Origin: Gloeothece verrucosa PCC 7822
GTDB lineage: Bacteria > Cyanobacteriota > Cyanobacteriia > Cyanobacteriales > Microcystaceae
Assembly: GCF_000147335.1 (NCBI RefSeq)
Contig: NC_014501.1
Coordinates: 1,302,001 to 1,366,000, forward strand
Direction of reading: 5' to 3'
DNA length: 64,000 nt
Notes under the pieces: generated by a model
Database searches by the model: none
What the model saw: only the letters and a program-made list of their open reading frames with translations
Told to the model about the DNA's origin: nothing
Shown: piece after piece, positions 57,149 through 64,000 of the stretch
How the letters are laid out: each line of letters starts with the position of its first letter
How positions within the stretch are numbered: the first letter of the stretch is position 1
Made by a program: the position numbers and the translations under genes

Positions 57149-57439
57149 TCATGAAAATTGACGGTTAACATCTCTTGCTTGATGTAAAACTCTAATAATT
57201 TCGATTCCCTCGACAGTTTTAGTATAAAAAATAAGATAAGGTTTAACAGGAAAGCTTCTAAGTCCTACTAGCAGATCGTCTCGTTGCTTTCCCAGATCGG
57301 GAAATTGAGATAACATGGGAAATCGGTTTAAAATTTGAGCAATTTGTTGATCGGCTAAGAGTTCATCCTGCTGTGCTAGGTAAACCCAAATATCTTCTAA
57401 ATCTTGTTCTGCCTGCCGTGAAAGACGAAAACGATTCAT
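57149..57439 (-). CDS. ParE/RelE-superfamily toxin
   Basis: A 96-residue toxin with the ParE pattern: FRLSRQAEQDLEDIWVYLAQ at the N-terminus, FPDLGKQRDDLLVGLRSFPV and YLIFYTKTVEGIEIIRVLHQ, then ARDV at the C-terminus. The R-D-D-L-x-x-G-L-R-x-F segment is highly typical. ParE toxins inhibit gyrase, whereas RelE types cut mRNA; the sequence favours ParE. Its ATG overlaps the stop of the preceding antitoxin gene (TAATG). Confidence 0.88.
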   Translation of the reverse strand: MNRFRLSRQAEQDLEDIWVYLAQQDELLADQQIAQILNRFPMLSQFPDLGKQRDDLLVGLRSFPVKPYLIFYTKTVEGIEIIRVLHQARDVNRQFS

Positions 57440-57729
57440 TAAATTTGCTCCTGCTGAAGCCTTTGTTTGCTCCGCATCTTAATCGTTTCAAGCAAACTGG
57501 GCAACGAGGACTCATCATAGTCTGTATAATTACCGTTTTTGAGTTGTTCTGCACCTACTGAAAGATCATGTTGTAAGACTTGCCGTTTATGTTGAAGTTC
57601 TTCACTATTCAAGGATGAAAACTGAATTTTCTGCGCGAGGAGTTGTTGTTCCTCGTCGGTAAGAGAAAGGATAATTTGAGCAAGAGAGTCTATCAATTTT
57701 GTATTAATTGAAGCAGCAGGTTGGCTCAT
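57439..57729 (-). CDS. Antitoxin of the adjacent ParE-like toxin
   Basis: A 96-residue protein. The middle (IILSLTDEEQQLLAQKIQFS) and C-terminal tail (NGNYTDYDESSLPSLLETIK) fit cyanobacterial antitoxins with an N-terminal DNA-binding region and a flexible toxin-binding tail. The call rests mainly on coupling to the toxin (stop/start overlap). No standard MetJ/Arc or AbrB fold can be confirmed by eye. Confidence 0.7.
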   Translation of the reverse strand: MSQPAASINTKLIDSLAQIILSLTDEEQQLLAQKIQFSSLNSEELQHKRQVLQHDLSVGAEQLKNGNYTDYDESSLPSLLETIKMRSKQRLQQEQI

Positions 57730-57740
57730 GATTAAGATTG

Positions 57741-57965
57741 TTAAAATTGATTTTCAAGATCTTCAGGAGAAAGCATTGCCGAATAATGCAAAGATAAGCT
57801 TATCAAGTCAAACTTATCTTGCTCAGTCCAAGTGTCGCTACACTGGATAATAGATACATTTTGCTCAACTAGATCGTTAAGAATAAGTGTTGCCAAGCTT
57901 AAGCGCTCATCTAAGGGTAAGGCACTGACAACCTGTCTGTAGATTTCTTGAGCAGTGTTGGGCAT
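57741..57965 (-). CDS. Small acidic protein upstream of the ParE pair
   Basis: A 74-residue protein (MPNTAQEIYRQVVSALPLDE, RLSLATLILNDLVEQNVSII). It resembles the N-terminal part of short antitoxins found before RelE/ParE genes in cyanobacteria, where RL-x-LA-x-x-IL-x-x-L is common. It lies 11 bases upstream of the antitoxin gene, so three small genes form one unit. It may be an extra or orphan antitoxin. AGGAGG precedes the start. Confidence 0.6.
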   Translation of the reverse strand: MPNTAQEIYRQVVSALPLDERLSLATLILNDLVEQNVSIIQCSDTWTEQDKFDLISLSLHYSAMLSPEDLENQF

Positions 57966-58034
57966 AGTACATCCTCCTACCCTTCATTCTAAATCGATCT
58001 TATTAATGTTGATCTTTGTTGGTACAATACTTTG

Positions 58035-58244
58035 TTAGACGGCTTCTCCTCTGCTCTCCAGTTTTCTTTTAAGGATCTCTTCCATTTCCCTTAAATCTTC
58101 CTCAGTCTGGGGAAATCTATATTTTGGACTATTAGGATCGCTACGTCTAATCAGCGCTTCGATTGCCTCATCATCTTCACGATGAGCTAAAATATAGGCT
58201 CTTAACTCTTGGCGAGTCATTTTACTAAAGTCAGGTTTAGTCAT
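58035..58244 (-). CDS. DUF6887-like small protein, second copy
   Basis: A 69-residue protein, MTKPDFSKMTRQELRAYILA, HREDDEAIEALIRRSDP. It is a paralogue of the 40896-41105 product. The ATG at 58244 has GGAGG 7-8 bases before it and was chosen over an ATG at 58265. Here the usual DUF6888-like partner is absent; instead it follows a PD-(D/E)XK-like gene by 20 bases. A C-terminal tail (EEDLREMEEILKRKLESR) is strongly helical. Confidence 0.7.
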   Translation of the reverse strand: MTKPDFSKMTRQELRAYILAHREDDEAIEALIRRSDPNSPKYRFPQTEEDLREMEEILKRKLESRGEAV

Positions 58245-58264
58245 TGTTGAACCTCCATTGACCA

Positions 58265-58879
58265 TCAGGAAAAATCAAAATTTCCAAGCTTTCTGTTACG
58301 CCAGCAATACTTATAAAGTGCTGTAGTATTCTTACCAAGTTCTATTACTGTACCAATCGGTACAACTACGGCATGAGTATAGAAGGTGAAAAGTTCACGC
58401 TCAAAATACCTAAAGTTCCATCGATATTGGGAATTAGTAAACACTAAATTATCATTAAATTCTGTGATTTTTTCCCAATCATAAAGAAGAACAGATGCGA
58501 GAGGAGTTTTTTTCTTAATATTTTTTAGTTGAGCAGTTTTTAACTTATCATACTTTCGAGATTTTTCATATTTTTTTTTTGCTTCTAGGAATCCTACTCC
58601 TTCAAGTTTCTCTCCCTCCCATGATTCAAATACAACTAAAATTGCAATATCACCATGAGTTTGCTCACACGTACCCTTTAGCTTAAAGGCATCGCATTTG
58701 AGATCAAACGGACGTTCCAAATCAACTATTTTAACTCCATTAATTGTCTTTGTAAGTTTTTTGACTAAGTTTTCTGATAGATAGTCTTCAGTCCAAGGTC
58801 GTGGAAACGTATCTTGAACAACACTGCGAATTTGCTTTTCCAAATGGATAATGAACTCTAAATATTCAATTTGTTTCAT
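58265..58879 (-). CDS. Possible PD-(D/E)XK-fold protein
   Basis: From the ATG at 58879 the protein has 204 residues; a TTG at 58945 would add 22 hydrophobic ones. A candidate nuclease core is present: an N-terminal helix, then GDIAILVVFES with Asp77, the strand GVGFLEAKKKY with Glu99 and Lys101 (E-x-K), and Gln117 in KLKTAQLKNI, a position often Gln in this fold. That order (D...ExK...Q) fits PD-(D/E)XK nucleases. The identification is by pattern only. It could be a restriction-like or anti-phage nuclease of the defence-rich segment. Confidence 0.55.
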   Translation of the reverse strand: MKQIEYLEFIIHLEKQIRSVVQDTFPRPWTEDYLSENLVKKLTKTINGVKIVDLERPFDLKCDAFKLKGTCEQTHGDIAILVVFESWEGEKLEGVGFLEAKKKYEKSRKYDKLKTAQLKNIKKKTPLASVLLYDWEKITEFNDNLVFTNSQYRWNFRYFERELFTFYTHAVVVPIGTVIELGKNTTALYKYCWRNRKLGNFDFS

Positions 58880-58963
58880 ATAGGCTTTTACCAGGATATG
58901 TCTCAATGATATAGAAGCACTTAATGAGAAAAGATAGGATAGCAAAAACCTTTAGTTATTGGG

Positions 58964-59221
58964 TTACTGGTAACTGATCAATTTATTGTATTCTGCGTGT
59001 GTACCAATCCAAAACCACGAAATGCCTTTTTCAACTTCTACGCCTAATGCTCTGTAACCCAACCCTGCCCGGACTGACCAGTATTTACCAACCTTCTTAA
59101 AATGCAGAGAAGGGTGAGACGGATTAACTTTAAGCAATTCGTAACTCTGGTTAGCAGTTTCCTGTACTGACTCAGGTAAAGCATTATAGCATTGCCAGAA
59201 TCGACGAGTGGTATAGTGCAT
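58964..59221 (-). CDS. RelE/ParE-like toxin, second pair
   Basis: An 85-residue protein: MHYTTRRFWQCYNALPESVQ, ETANQSYELLKVNPSHPSLH, FKKVGKYWSVRAGLGYRALG and FWIGTHAEYNKLI. The F-K-x-V-x-x-x-W-S-V-R-x-G-x-x-Y-R-A-L strand series is that of RelE-superfamily ribosome-dependent interferases. Its ATG overlaps the stop of the upstream antitoxin gene by one base. Confidence 0.85.
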   Translation of the reverse strand: MHYTTRRFWQCYNALPESVQETANQSYELLKVNPSHPSLHFKKVGKYWSVRAGLGYRALGVEVEKGISWFWIGTHAEYNKLISYQ

Positions 59222-59421
59222 TAGATTTGTCGACAGTTCCCCGCTTCAAAATCAGCGATCGCCTCTTGAGCAAGAGCTTCTAATTTTCCCTCAGCAATAT
59301 CTTTTTCTAACTGTTCATCCCATCGTTGCTCATCTAATTCATAAAACCATTCCCTAAGTTTACAGAACTCCTCAGACGGAAGTTGGAGAATTGCAGCTTC
59401 TATTTGCTCAGGTGTTAACAT
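59221..59421 (-). CDS. Antitoxin of the second pair
   Basis: A 66-residue acidic protein, MLTPEQIEAAILQLPSEEFC, KLREWFYELDEQRWDEQLEK, IAEGKLEALAQEAIADFEAG. The pattern LP-x-EE-[FL]-x-x-L-x-x-W with an acidic second half and the terminal G-x-x-x-x-[IL] is the common short antitoxin type paired with RelE-like toxins. Coupled translation with the next gene supports the role. A HIP1 site lies within it. Confidence 0.8.
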   Translation of the reverse strand: MLTPEQIEAAILQLPSEEFCKLREWFYELDEQRWDEQLEKDIAEGKLEALAQEAIADFEAGNCRQI

Positions 59422-59660
59422 AAACCTTACGTTACTTTAATTCTCATTTCATTGTAACCTAATTTTTAATCTTTTTCTTAATAATTATTTTCAATTTTCT
59501 CTTTTTATCTAATATCCTGGCCAATTTTCTCGATAACCTCTGGCTTCAAATCAGGCTCAGGATCAACCTTACCCCTAGTGTCATCCTCAAAGCCAAAAAA
59601 AGTGATAGTCTTAGATAGTAATTCCTAATAACTGATGGCTCGTTTAAGTAGGTAAACAAC

Positions 59661-60620
59661 ATGGAAAAACGACAACTCGGTAACTCAGATATCTACATAA
59701 CCCCTATTTTGATGGGAACTTGGCAAGCCGGGAAATGGATGTGGGTTGGTATTGAAGACGAAGAAACCATTAAATCTATACGCGCCGCATTTGAAGCCGG
59801 AATTACCACCATTGACACAGCAGAAGTCTATGGAGAGGGACACTCAGAGAAAATTGTTGCTCAAGCGCTTTCTGATGTACGCGAACAAGTGGTCTATGCT
59901 TCAAAAGTCTTTGCTAACCATCTCAAATATGACCAAGTGATCAAAGCTTGTGAAGGTTCTCTAAAAAACTTAAACACCGACTATATTGATCTCTATCAAA
60001 TTCATTGGCCTGCTGGTTCTTTTAACTCAGAAATTGTCCCCATCGAAGAAACCATGAGCGCCCTTAACCATCTTAAAGAACAAGGCAAAATTCGCGCCAT
60101 TGGTGTCTCAAATTTTTCTCGAACTCAACTCGAAGAAGCCATGCAATATGGGCGTATTGATAGCCTACAGCCGCCCTATTCCCTCTTCTGGCGGCAAGTT
60201 GAACAGGATGCTGTGCCCTACTGTATAGAGCAAAATATCTCAATTTTAGCCTATTCTTCTCTGGCTCAAGGATTGCTAACCGGTAAATTTGGACCCGATC
60301 ACCAATTTGCGCCAGGAGATCATCGGGCAAAAAATAAGCTATTTCAAGGGGAAAACTATCAACGCGCCCAAAAAGCCTTAGATCAAATGCGTCCTATTGC
60401 CGAGCGTTATGGATGTAGTTTAGCAAACTTAGCCCTAGCTTGGTTAATTGCTCAACCCCAAACTAATGCCATCGCCGGGGCACGCAATGCCGAACAAGCA
60501 CAAGGAAACGCTAAAGCCGCAGATGTGCAACTTTCACCTGAAGATATTAAAGAAATAGATCGAATTGGACGACAAGTCACCGATCATTTAGATAATGATC
60601 CGGTGATGTGGAACTGGTAA
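59661..60620 (+). CDS. Aldo/keto reductase
   Basis: A 319-residue TIM-barrel NADPH-dependent oxidoreductase. The catalytic tetrad is visible: Asp and Tyr in TTIDTAEVYGEGHSEKIVAQ, Lys in QVVYASKVF and His in DLYQIHWPAGS. The cofactor region is INAIAGARNAEQAQGN-like near the C-terminus (AQPQTNAIAGARNAEQAQGN). The wording is closest to the general AKR/YghZ-type reductases of small carbonyls; the substrate is unknown. The following gene is 44 bases away on the same strand. Confidence 0.93.
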   Translation: MEKRQLGNSDIYITPILMGTWQAGKWMWVGIEDEETIKSIRAAFEAGITTIDTAEVYGEGHSEKIVAQALSDVREQVVYASKVFANHLKYDQVIKACEGSLKNLNTDYIDLYQIHWPAGSFNSEIVPIEETMSALNHLKEQGKIRAIGVSNFSRTQLEEAMQYGRIDSLQPPYSLFWRQVEQDAVPYCIEQNISILAYSSLAQGLLTGKFGPDHQFAPGDHRAKNKLFQGENYQRAQKALDQMRPIAERYGCSLANLALAWLIAQPQTNAIAGARNAEQAQGNAKAADVQLSPEDIKEIDRIGRQVTDHLDNDPVMWNW

Positions 60621-60664
60621 TTTTTGCTATCAGTTTCCGTCGTAGGAGCGAAAAAGGATAGACA

Positions 60665-60985
60665 GTGAAATATTTTTTCTTATCTGAAGGATGGACTTTT
60701 GAGCGAGTGTGGGAATTTGGCGGACTCTGGGACGAAATGTCCTGGCGGCGAAAACCCCACATTAAGCGGCTTAATATAGGCATGGTAGAACGGGGTCAAG
60801 TTTTATGGCTTCATGAAGTTGAAGACAATATTCTAATGGTAGAAGTTATGCCAACCCCTGATGTTACTAAACCTGGTCCTTTTGGGAAAGTTATTCTCAG
60901 CCGATTACTCACGGGAGAACAAGTGGTAGAATGTCTAGGGAAAGCAGATGGAGTGGTGAAAATTAATGAACCCTCTCAAAAATAA
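60665..60985 (+). CDS. Conserved-looking small protein, unknown
   Basis: A 106-residue protein starting with GTG at 60665, with GGAGCG at about 60646-60651 as a possible weak site. It is rich in Trp at the start (LSEGWTFERVWEFGGLWDEM) and ends VECLGKADGVVKINEP. Predicted beta-rich, no signal or membrane segment. I do not recognise the family. It follows the aldo/keto reductase and may be cotranscribed; palindrome copy 3 lies right after its stop. Confidence 0.65.
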   Translation: MKYFFLSEGWTFERVWEFGGLWDEMSWRRKPHIKRLNIGMVERGQVLWLHEVEDNILMVEVMPTPDVTKPGPFGKVILSRLLTGEQVVECLGKADGVVKINEPSQK

Positions 60986-60989
60986 TTCG

Positions 60990-61006
60990 AGTGGGCAAGT
61001 CCCACT
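60990..61006. repeat. GTGGGCA-type interspersed palindrome, copy 3
   Basis: AGTGGGCAAGTCCCACT has 7-base arms with an AAG centre, five bases after the stop of the preceding gene. It is a diverged member of the family at 8229, 27534 and 63197. Confidence 0.65.
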
Positions 61007-61133
61007 TTATATTATTACTAAAACTAAATGTTCATCGACTTAAACACCAATTAATTTTCAGGCTCAATTCACCTCAATAAAATTTCTTAGCTATACTCGG
61101 TCAAGGTTTTTTCCCAACAATGGAGATTTTAAA

Positions 61134-61772
61134 ATGCCGACAATTGCTATCCATAATGAAGTTATTACCGTGATCATTATTTTTTCCGTCGAGCCTCAAC
61201 AACAGCAAGAATTAATCGATGTAATTGCAGAATTTTTAGCCACCGTAAAACAACAGCCCGGTTTTGTATCGGCGAGTATCCATAAAAGCCTAGATGGGGT
61301 CAAGGTTGCTAACTACGCTCAGTGGAAAACTCGAGAAGATTATCAAGCTTTCCTCAATAATACAGAAGTCCAAGCTAAAGCCGCTAAACTTAGAGAGTTT
61401 AACCCGCCAGATATTCATATTTATGAGGTAGTTTTATCCCAATCAAAAATCGGGACTCCGACCATTTCAAAAGGCGGTTATATCGCTCACTTTGCCCAAT
61501 TTAAACTCACGCCAGATAATCAACCTCGTATGCTAGAATTAGCAGCCGAAAATATCGGCAAAGCAATGCAATTACCCGGATTAGTATCAGCTAATTTTCA
61601 TCGAAGTCTTGACGGAACTCGCGTGATCAATTACGGACAATGGCTTAATGCTGATGCTATCGAAGAACTGAAAAAACAACCCGGATTTGCTTCTGATGCT
61701 CCTTATTGGGAAGGAATTGCTGATAATGAACATCATCTTTATGAGGTGGTCTTGACAGAACCAGTTGATTAA
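61134..61772 (+). CDS. Tandem ABM-domain (dimeric alpha/beta barrel) monooxygenase-like protein
   Basis: The 212 residues contain two copies of an antibiotic-biosynthesis-monooxygenase fold. They are residues about 10-100 (VIIIFSVEPQQQQELIDVIA, QQPGFVSASIHKSLDGVKVA, NYAQWKTREDYQAFL) and about 115-208 (FAQFKLTPDNQPRMLELAAE, LPGLVSANFHRSLDGTRVIN, YGQWLNADAIEEL). The parallel [PG]-G-[FL]-V-S-A-x-x-H-[KR]-S-L-D-G motif shows an internal duplication. Such domains may act on quinone-like compounds or heme; here the function is unknown. A fused pseudodimer is expected. Confidence 0.85.
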   Translation: MPTIAIHNEVITVIIIFSVEPQQQQELIDVIAEFLATVKQQPGFVSASIHKSLDGVKVANYAQWKTREDYQAFLNNTEVQAKAAKLREFNPPDIHIYEVVLSQSKIGTPTISKGGYIAHFAQFKLTPDNQPRMLELAAENIGKAMQLPGLVSANFHRSLDGTRVINYGQWLNADAIEELKKQPGFASDAPYWEGIADNEHHLYEVVLTEPVD

Positions 61773-61828
61773 AAAGAACTCATCAAAAATTTGATAAGCC
61801 CTAATTGTTATTTCCAAGTTTAGGAATT

Positions 61829-62197
61829 ATGCGTCGTTTTAATTTCCGAGAGATTCAATTACAACAATTGCAAATTCCTACTGGCTGGAATGTAGTTTGT
61901 CATCAATTTTATGATGTTGAACCAGATTCTAGTATTTTTAATATTCAAGTAAAAGGACTACTTAATGAAAATATTTGGGAACTTTTTATAGAAGATTTAC
62001 TTCAACTTCAAAACTCTCAATATAATTTAATTTTAGATTTAGGTTGGTATCCTGAAGGCGATCCAAATGGATGTTATAAATTAATCCTGATTCAACATCA
62101 AGACTGGGAAGCTCCACTAGCGACATACCAATCCAAGAAAAAAGATGAAATTGTTAATAAAATTAATTTATGGTTAAGCAATATCAATCCTCAATAA
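61829..62197 (+). CDS. Unknown small protein
   Basis: A 122-residue soluble protein from the ATG at 61829 (MRRFNFREIQLQQLQIPTGW). Tyr- and Trp-rich strands follow (WNVVCHQFYDVEPDSSIFNI), and YNLILDLGWYPEGDPNGCYK. A TTG at 61805 would add 8 residues. The family was not recognised, but the composition (acidic, single-domain) resembles SUKH or immunity-like proteins found next to toxins. That is only a suggestion. No toxin gene is adjacent. Confidence 0.6.
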   Translation: MRRFNFREIQLQQLQIPTGWNVVCHQFYDVEPDSSIFNIQVKGLLNENIWELFIEDLLQLQNSQYNLILDLGWYPEGDPNGCYKLILIQHQDWEAPLATYQSKKKDEIVNKINLWLSNINPQ

Positions 62198-62263
62198 TTA
62201 ATTTTGAGAGTATCAATTAGAAGGCAATCAATATAATTTTATTGAAGCTTTGTTGTTAAAAAA

Positions 62264-63148
62264 TTAAGGTTTTTGATAAGCTCTAATCATTCCTTGAGTT
62301 CCCAGATTTGCCCCTTCACCGTTGTCCATTTCTGCTACGATTTGAAATAGACGAGCGGCTAATTCTACTCCGGGTATTTGATCTAATTCTCCGTTTAGGG
62401 TTTCCTTAACTAATCGCAGGTCTTTTAGGATATGTTTAATCATAAAACCCGGGTTATAATCAGAAGCCGTAATTTTAGGCCCTAAATTCGCTAATGCCCA
62501 AGAACCGGCAGCCCCGGTACTACACACTTCTATCATTAAATTGGGGTCAATTCCCTGTTTTTTTGCCATTTCTATCGCTTCACATAAAGCCACCATGTAA
62601 CCCGAAACTAAGACTTGATTACATAATTTTACTGCTTGTCCACTCCCCACAGGGCCACACAAACGGATCGTTTTTCCCATTGCTTCAAAGTAGGGAAAAC
62701 ATTCTTGGAAATCTTTTTCATTTCCTCCTACCATAATGGTAAGAGTTCCTTTTTGGGCCCCGATATCTCCTCCTGAAATAGGCGCATCCATAAAGCGAAG
62801 ATTATGCTTTTTTAATTCTTCTCCTATCTTAATGGCTGCTTTGCTGCCGATGGTACTAAAATCTACAATTAATGTATTAGGTTGAGCGAAGTTAACGACT
62901 CCTTGCTCTCCTAAAATCACTTCTTCCACATCAGGAACATCTCCAACACAAGTAAAGACAATATCGGCAGTTTCTACCGCTTCCTGGATAGAAGAGACGA
63001 TAATAGCACCTGCATTTTGAGCAATTTCTACCCCGGGACGGTTAAAAGTACGATTCCACCCTTTGACAGTATAACCTTGACGAACTAAATTTGCTGTCAT
63101 GGGAGCGCCCATTACCCCAAGTCCTAAAAATGCAAGTTGTTTGGTCAT
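62264..63148 (-). CDS. NAD(P)-dependent beta-hydroxyacid dehydrogenase (GlxR-like)
   Basis: A 294-residue member of the 3-hydroxyisobutyrate dehydrogenase family (2-hydroxy-3-oxopropionate reductase or glyoxylate/succinic semialdehyde reductase). The Rossmann motif is LAFLGLGVMGAPMTANLV, the substrate loop FMDAPISGGDIGAQKGTLTI, and the catalytic Lys GSGQAVKLCNQVLVSG. AGGAG lies just before the ATG at 63148, which is preferred to a longer frame from 63205. In cyanobacteria a close relative may reduce succinic semialdehyde or glyoxylate. The exact substrate is not determined. Confidence 0.92.
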   Translation of the reverse strand: MTKQLAFLGLGVMGAPMTANLVRQGYTVKGWNRTFNRPGVEIAQNAGAIIVSSIQEAVETADIVFTCVGDVPDVEEVILGEQGVVNFAQPNTLIVDFSTIGSKAAIKIGEELKKHNLRFMDAPISGGDIGAQKGTLTIMVGGNEKDFQECFPYFEAMGKTIRLCGPVGSGQAVKLCNQVLVSGYMVALCEAIEMAKKQGIDPNLMIEVCSTGAAGSWALANLGPKITASDYNPGFMIKHILKDLRLVKETLNGELDQIPGVELAARLFQIVAEMDNGEGANLGTQGMIRAYQKP

Positions 63149-63196
63149 TAGAATTACTCCTAGATCATTAAATTGCTGGTCATAATTAAACGCTTT

Positions 63197-63213
63197 GGTG
63201 GGCATTGCTCACC
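63197..63213. repeat. GGTGGGCA-type interspersed palindrome, copy 4
   Basis: GGTGGGCATTGCTCACC has one mismatch compared with copy 1. It lies between the dehydrogenase start and the end of the methyltransferase gene, so it could end transcription of the latter, but no T run follows. Confidence 0.65.
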
Positions 63214-63244
63214 CGACAAACTTATTCTATTTTATGCTATTTAC

Positions 63245-64000
63245 CTACTTAAAAGTTGTGAGATTCCTAGTTTCTTTCATGCCTGTGGTTCGTGCGGCGG
63301 CACAAACTTCTCCCCAACTGCTAAAGTATTCATCATAATATTTAATGGGAAATTGACCATACTGGATCACTTCTTCACGGGAAGGTAAATAACCTAGCTC
63401 ATGGGCAATTCGTTTCACTTCTAGCTGCAAGGTTTTTTTAGAAACTTGATATTTTTGTTTGATAAGACGAGGCACAGGGCTATTTTTTGCCCTTAAAATA
63501 CGGTCTTCTTTACGAAATGGATCTAAACCTTTTACTATTTCATCATGTCTGTCTATAGCGATTTTAGAATATTCGGGAGAGATTTCTATTCCTATATATT
63601 TACGTCCGATTTGATGAGCGGCTAGAGTAGTCGTTCCTGCGCCATTAAAGCAATCTAATACTACCTCTCCCATTTCAGTAAATAATGAGATTAAACGATA
63701 CATTAAATGGGGGGGAAGTTGACAGGGATGATCCACGCGGCGGCTATTGTGTTTTAATCGATGAATATCTGACCATAAATCAGTTAGAAGAGTGCGGTCA
63801 TTTATGTTTAAATTTTTCCGTTTTTTGATACAGCTAGAACGCAAGCAAAAATCGTCAGCTAAAGGGTTTAAAGCGTTAAAGGTTTCGGGGGCGCTAGTAG
63901 TAGTAGTTATCCCTGATTCACCCATCAAACCCGGTAATTCTCTCGGTTTTCCTTTGCTAAAACATAAAATTGTATAGTGTGCAGGCATGATTAATCTGAC
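63245..64000 (-). CDS. DNA methyltransferase (beta-class), N-terminus outside the window
   Basis: The frame stays open through the right edge (VRLIMPAHYTILCFSKGKPR), so the ATG at 63988 is probably internal. Visible are motif I in VVLDCFNGAGTTTLAAHQI, preceded by HPCQLPPHLMYRLISLFTEM, which is the wording of beta-class N4/N6 methyltransferases. The motif IV (SPPY/DPPY) would lie beyond 64000. The C-terminal 90 residues contain IAHELGYLPSREEVIQYGQF, PIKYYDEYFSSWGEVCAAAR, which resembles the DNA-binding repeat found beside HNH/homing endonucleases. No restriction partner is visible. A different enzyme from the one at 49.3 kb. Confidence 0.85.
   Translation of the reverse strand, partial: VRLIMPAHYTILCFSKGKPRELPGLMGESGITTTTSAPETFNALNPLADDFCLRSSCIKKRKNLNINDRTLLTDLWSDIHRLKHNSRRVDHPCQLPPHLMYRLISLFTEMGEVVLDCFNGAGTTTLAAHQIGRKYIGIEISPEYSKIAIDRHDEIVKGLDPFRKEDRILRAKNSPVPRLIKQKYQVSKKTLQLEVKRIAHELGYLPSREEVIQYGQFPIKYYDEYFSSWGEVCAAARTTGMKETRNLTTFK

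Overview
The window comes from a cyanobacterial chromosome. It encodes Mg-chelatase subunit D, phytoene synthase, phytoene desaturase of the plant/cyanobacterial type, a high-light-inducible protein, a HemJ-type protoporphyrinogen oxidase, a PetR/PetP-like regulator pair, and HIP1 octamers (GCGATCGC, for example at 10835, 25435, 29768, 34659, 55185 and about 59255). The low-to-moderate GC, the many short toxin-antitoxin pairs and the abundant small palindromic repeats fit a unicellular Gloeothece/Cyanothece/Microcystis-like genome. That placement is inference; no rRNA marker is present.

Layout. 1-8.2 kb: partial NifX-like gene, acetyltransferase plus glycosyltransferase, ilvE, M61 peptidase, a Crp-family regulator, a phosphoribosyltransferase, then an archease-rtcB RNA-ligase operon. 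8.2-14.2 kb: a coiled-coil protein, an unknown protein, a frameshifted gene, chlD, a 47-residue Hli protein and an MscS channel. 14.4-18.5 kb: tRNA-Gln, a polysaccharide ABC exporter pair and a radical SAM protein. 18.5-29.4 kb: heptad repeats, speA, a DUF4330-type protein, a caspase-like protein that has lost its catalytic dyad, an SbmA/YddA-like ABC transporter, rpmF, a sulfite-oxidase-like protein, two envelope proteins and mnmA. 29.4-34.3 kb is an accessory patch: a broken hicBA pair, an HTH-ATPase, a DUF29-like gene with an internal stop, and an ATPase with 40 uninterrupted G-[VL]-x-x tetrads, all punctuated by copies of one palindromic element. 34.3-48.8 kb is mostly housekeeping: crtB, pds, gcvH, rpsB-tsf, recG, an acyl-CoA synthetase/GNAT fusion and hemJ.

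The most interesting block is 49.0-53.7 kb, immediately downstream of tRNA-Phe. It is a tight, AT-rich, four-gene operon with a small unknown protein, a beta-class DNA methyltransferase, a HerA-like ATPase and a NurA-domain nuclease. It looks like a modification-plus-translocase/nuclease defence system. The right part (53.9-64 kb) carries bcp, a BlaI/M56 protease pair (petR/petP-like), ald, a cluster of toxin-antitoxin genes with a PD-(D/E)XK-like protein, an aldo/keto reductase, a duplicated ABM-domain protein, a GlxR-like dehydrogenase, and a second methyltransferase cut by the window edge.

No rRNA, CRISPR array, complete insertion sequence or prophage was seen.
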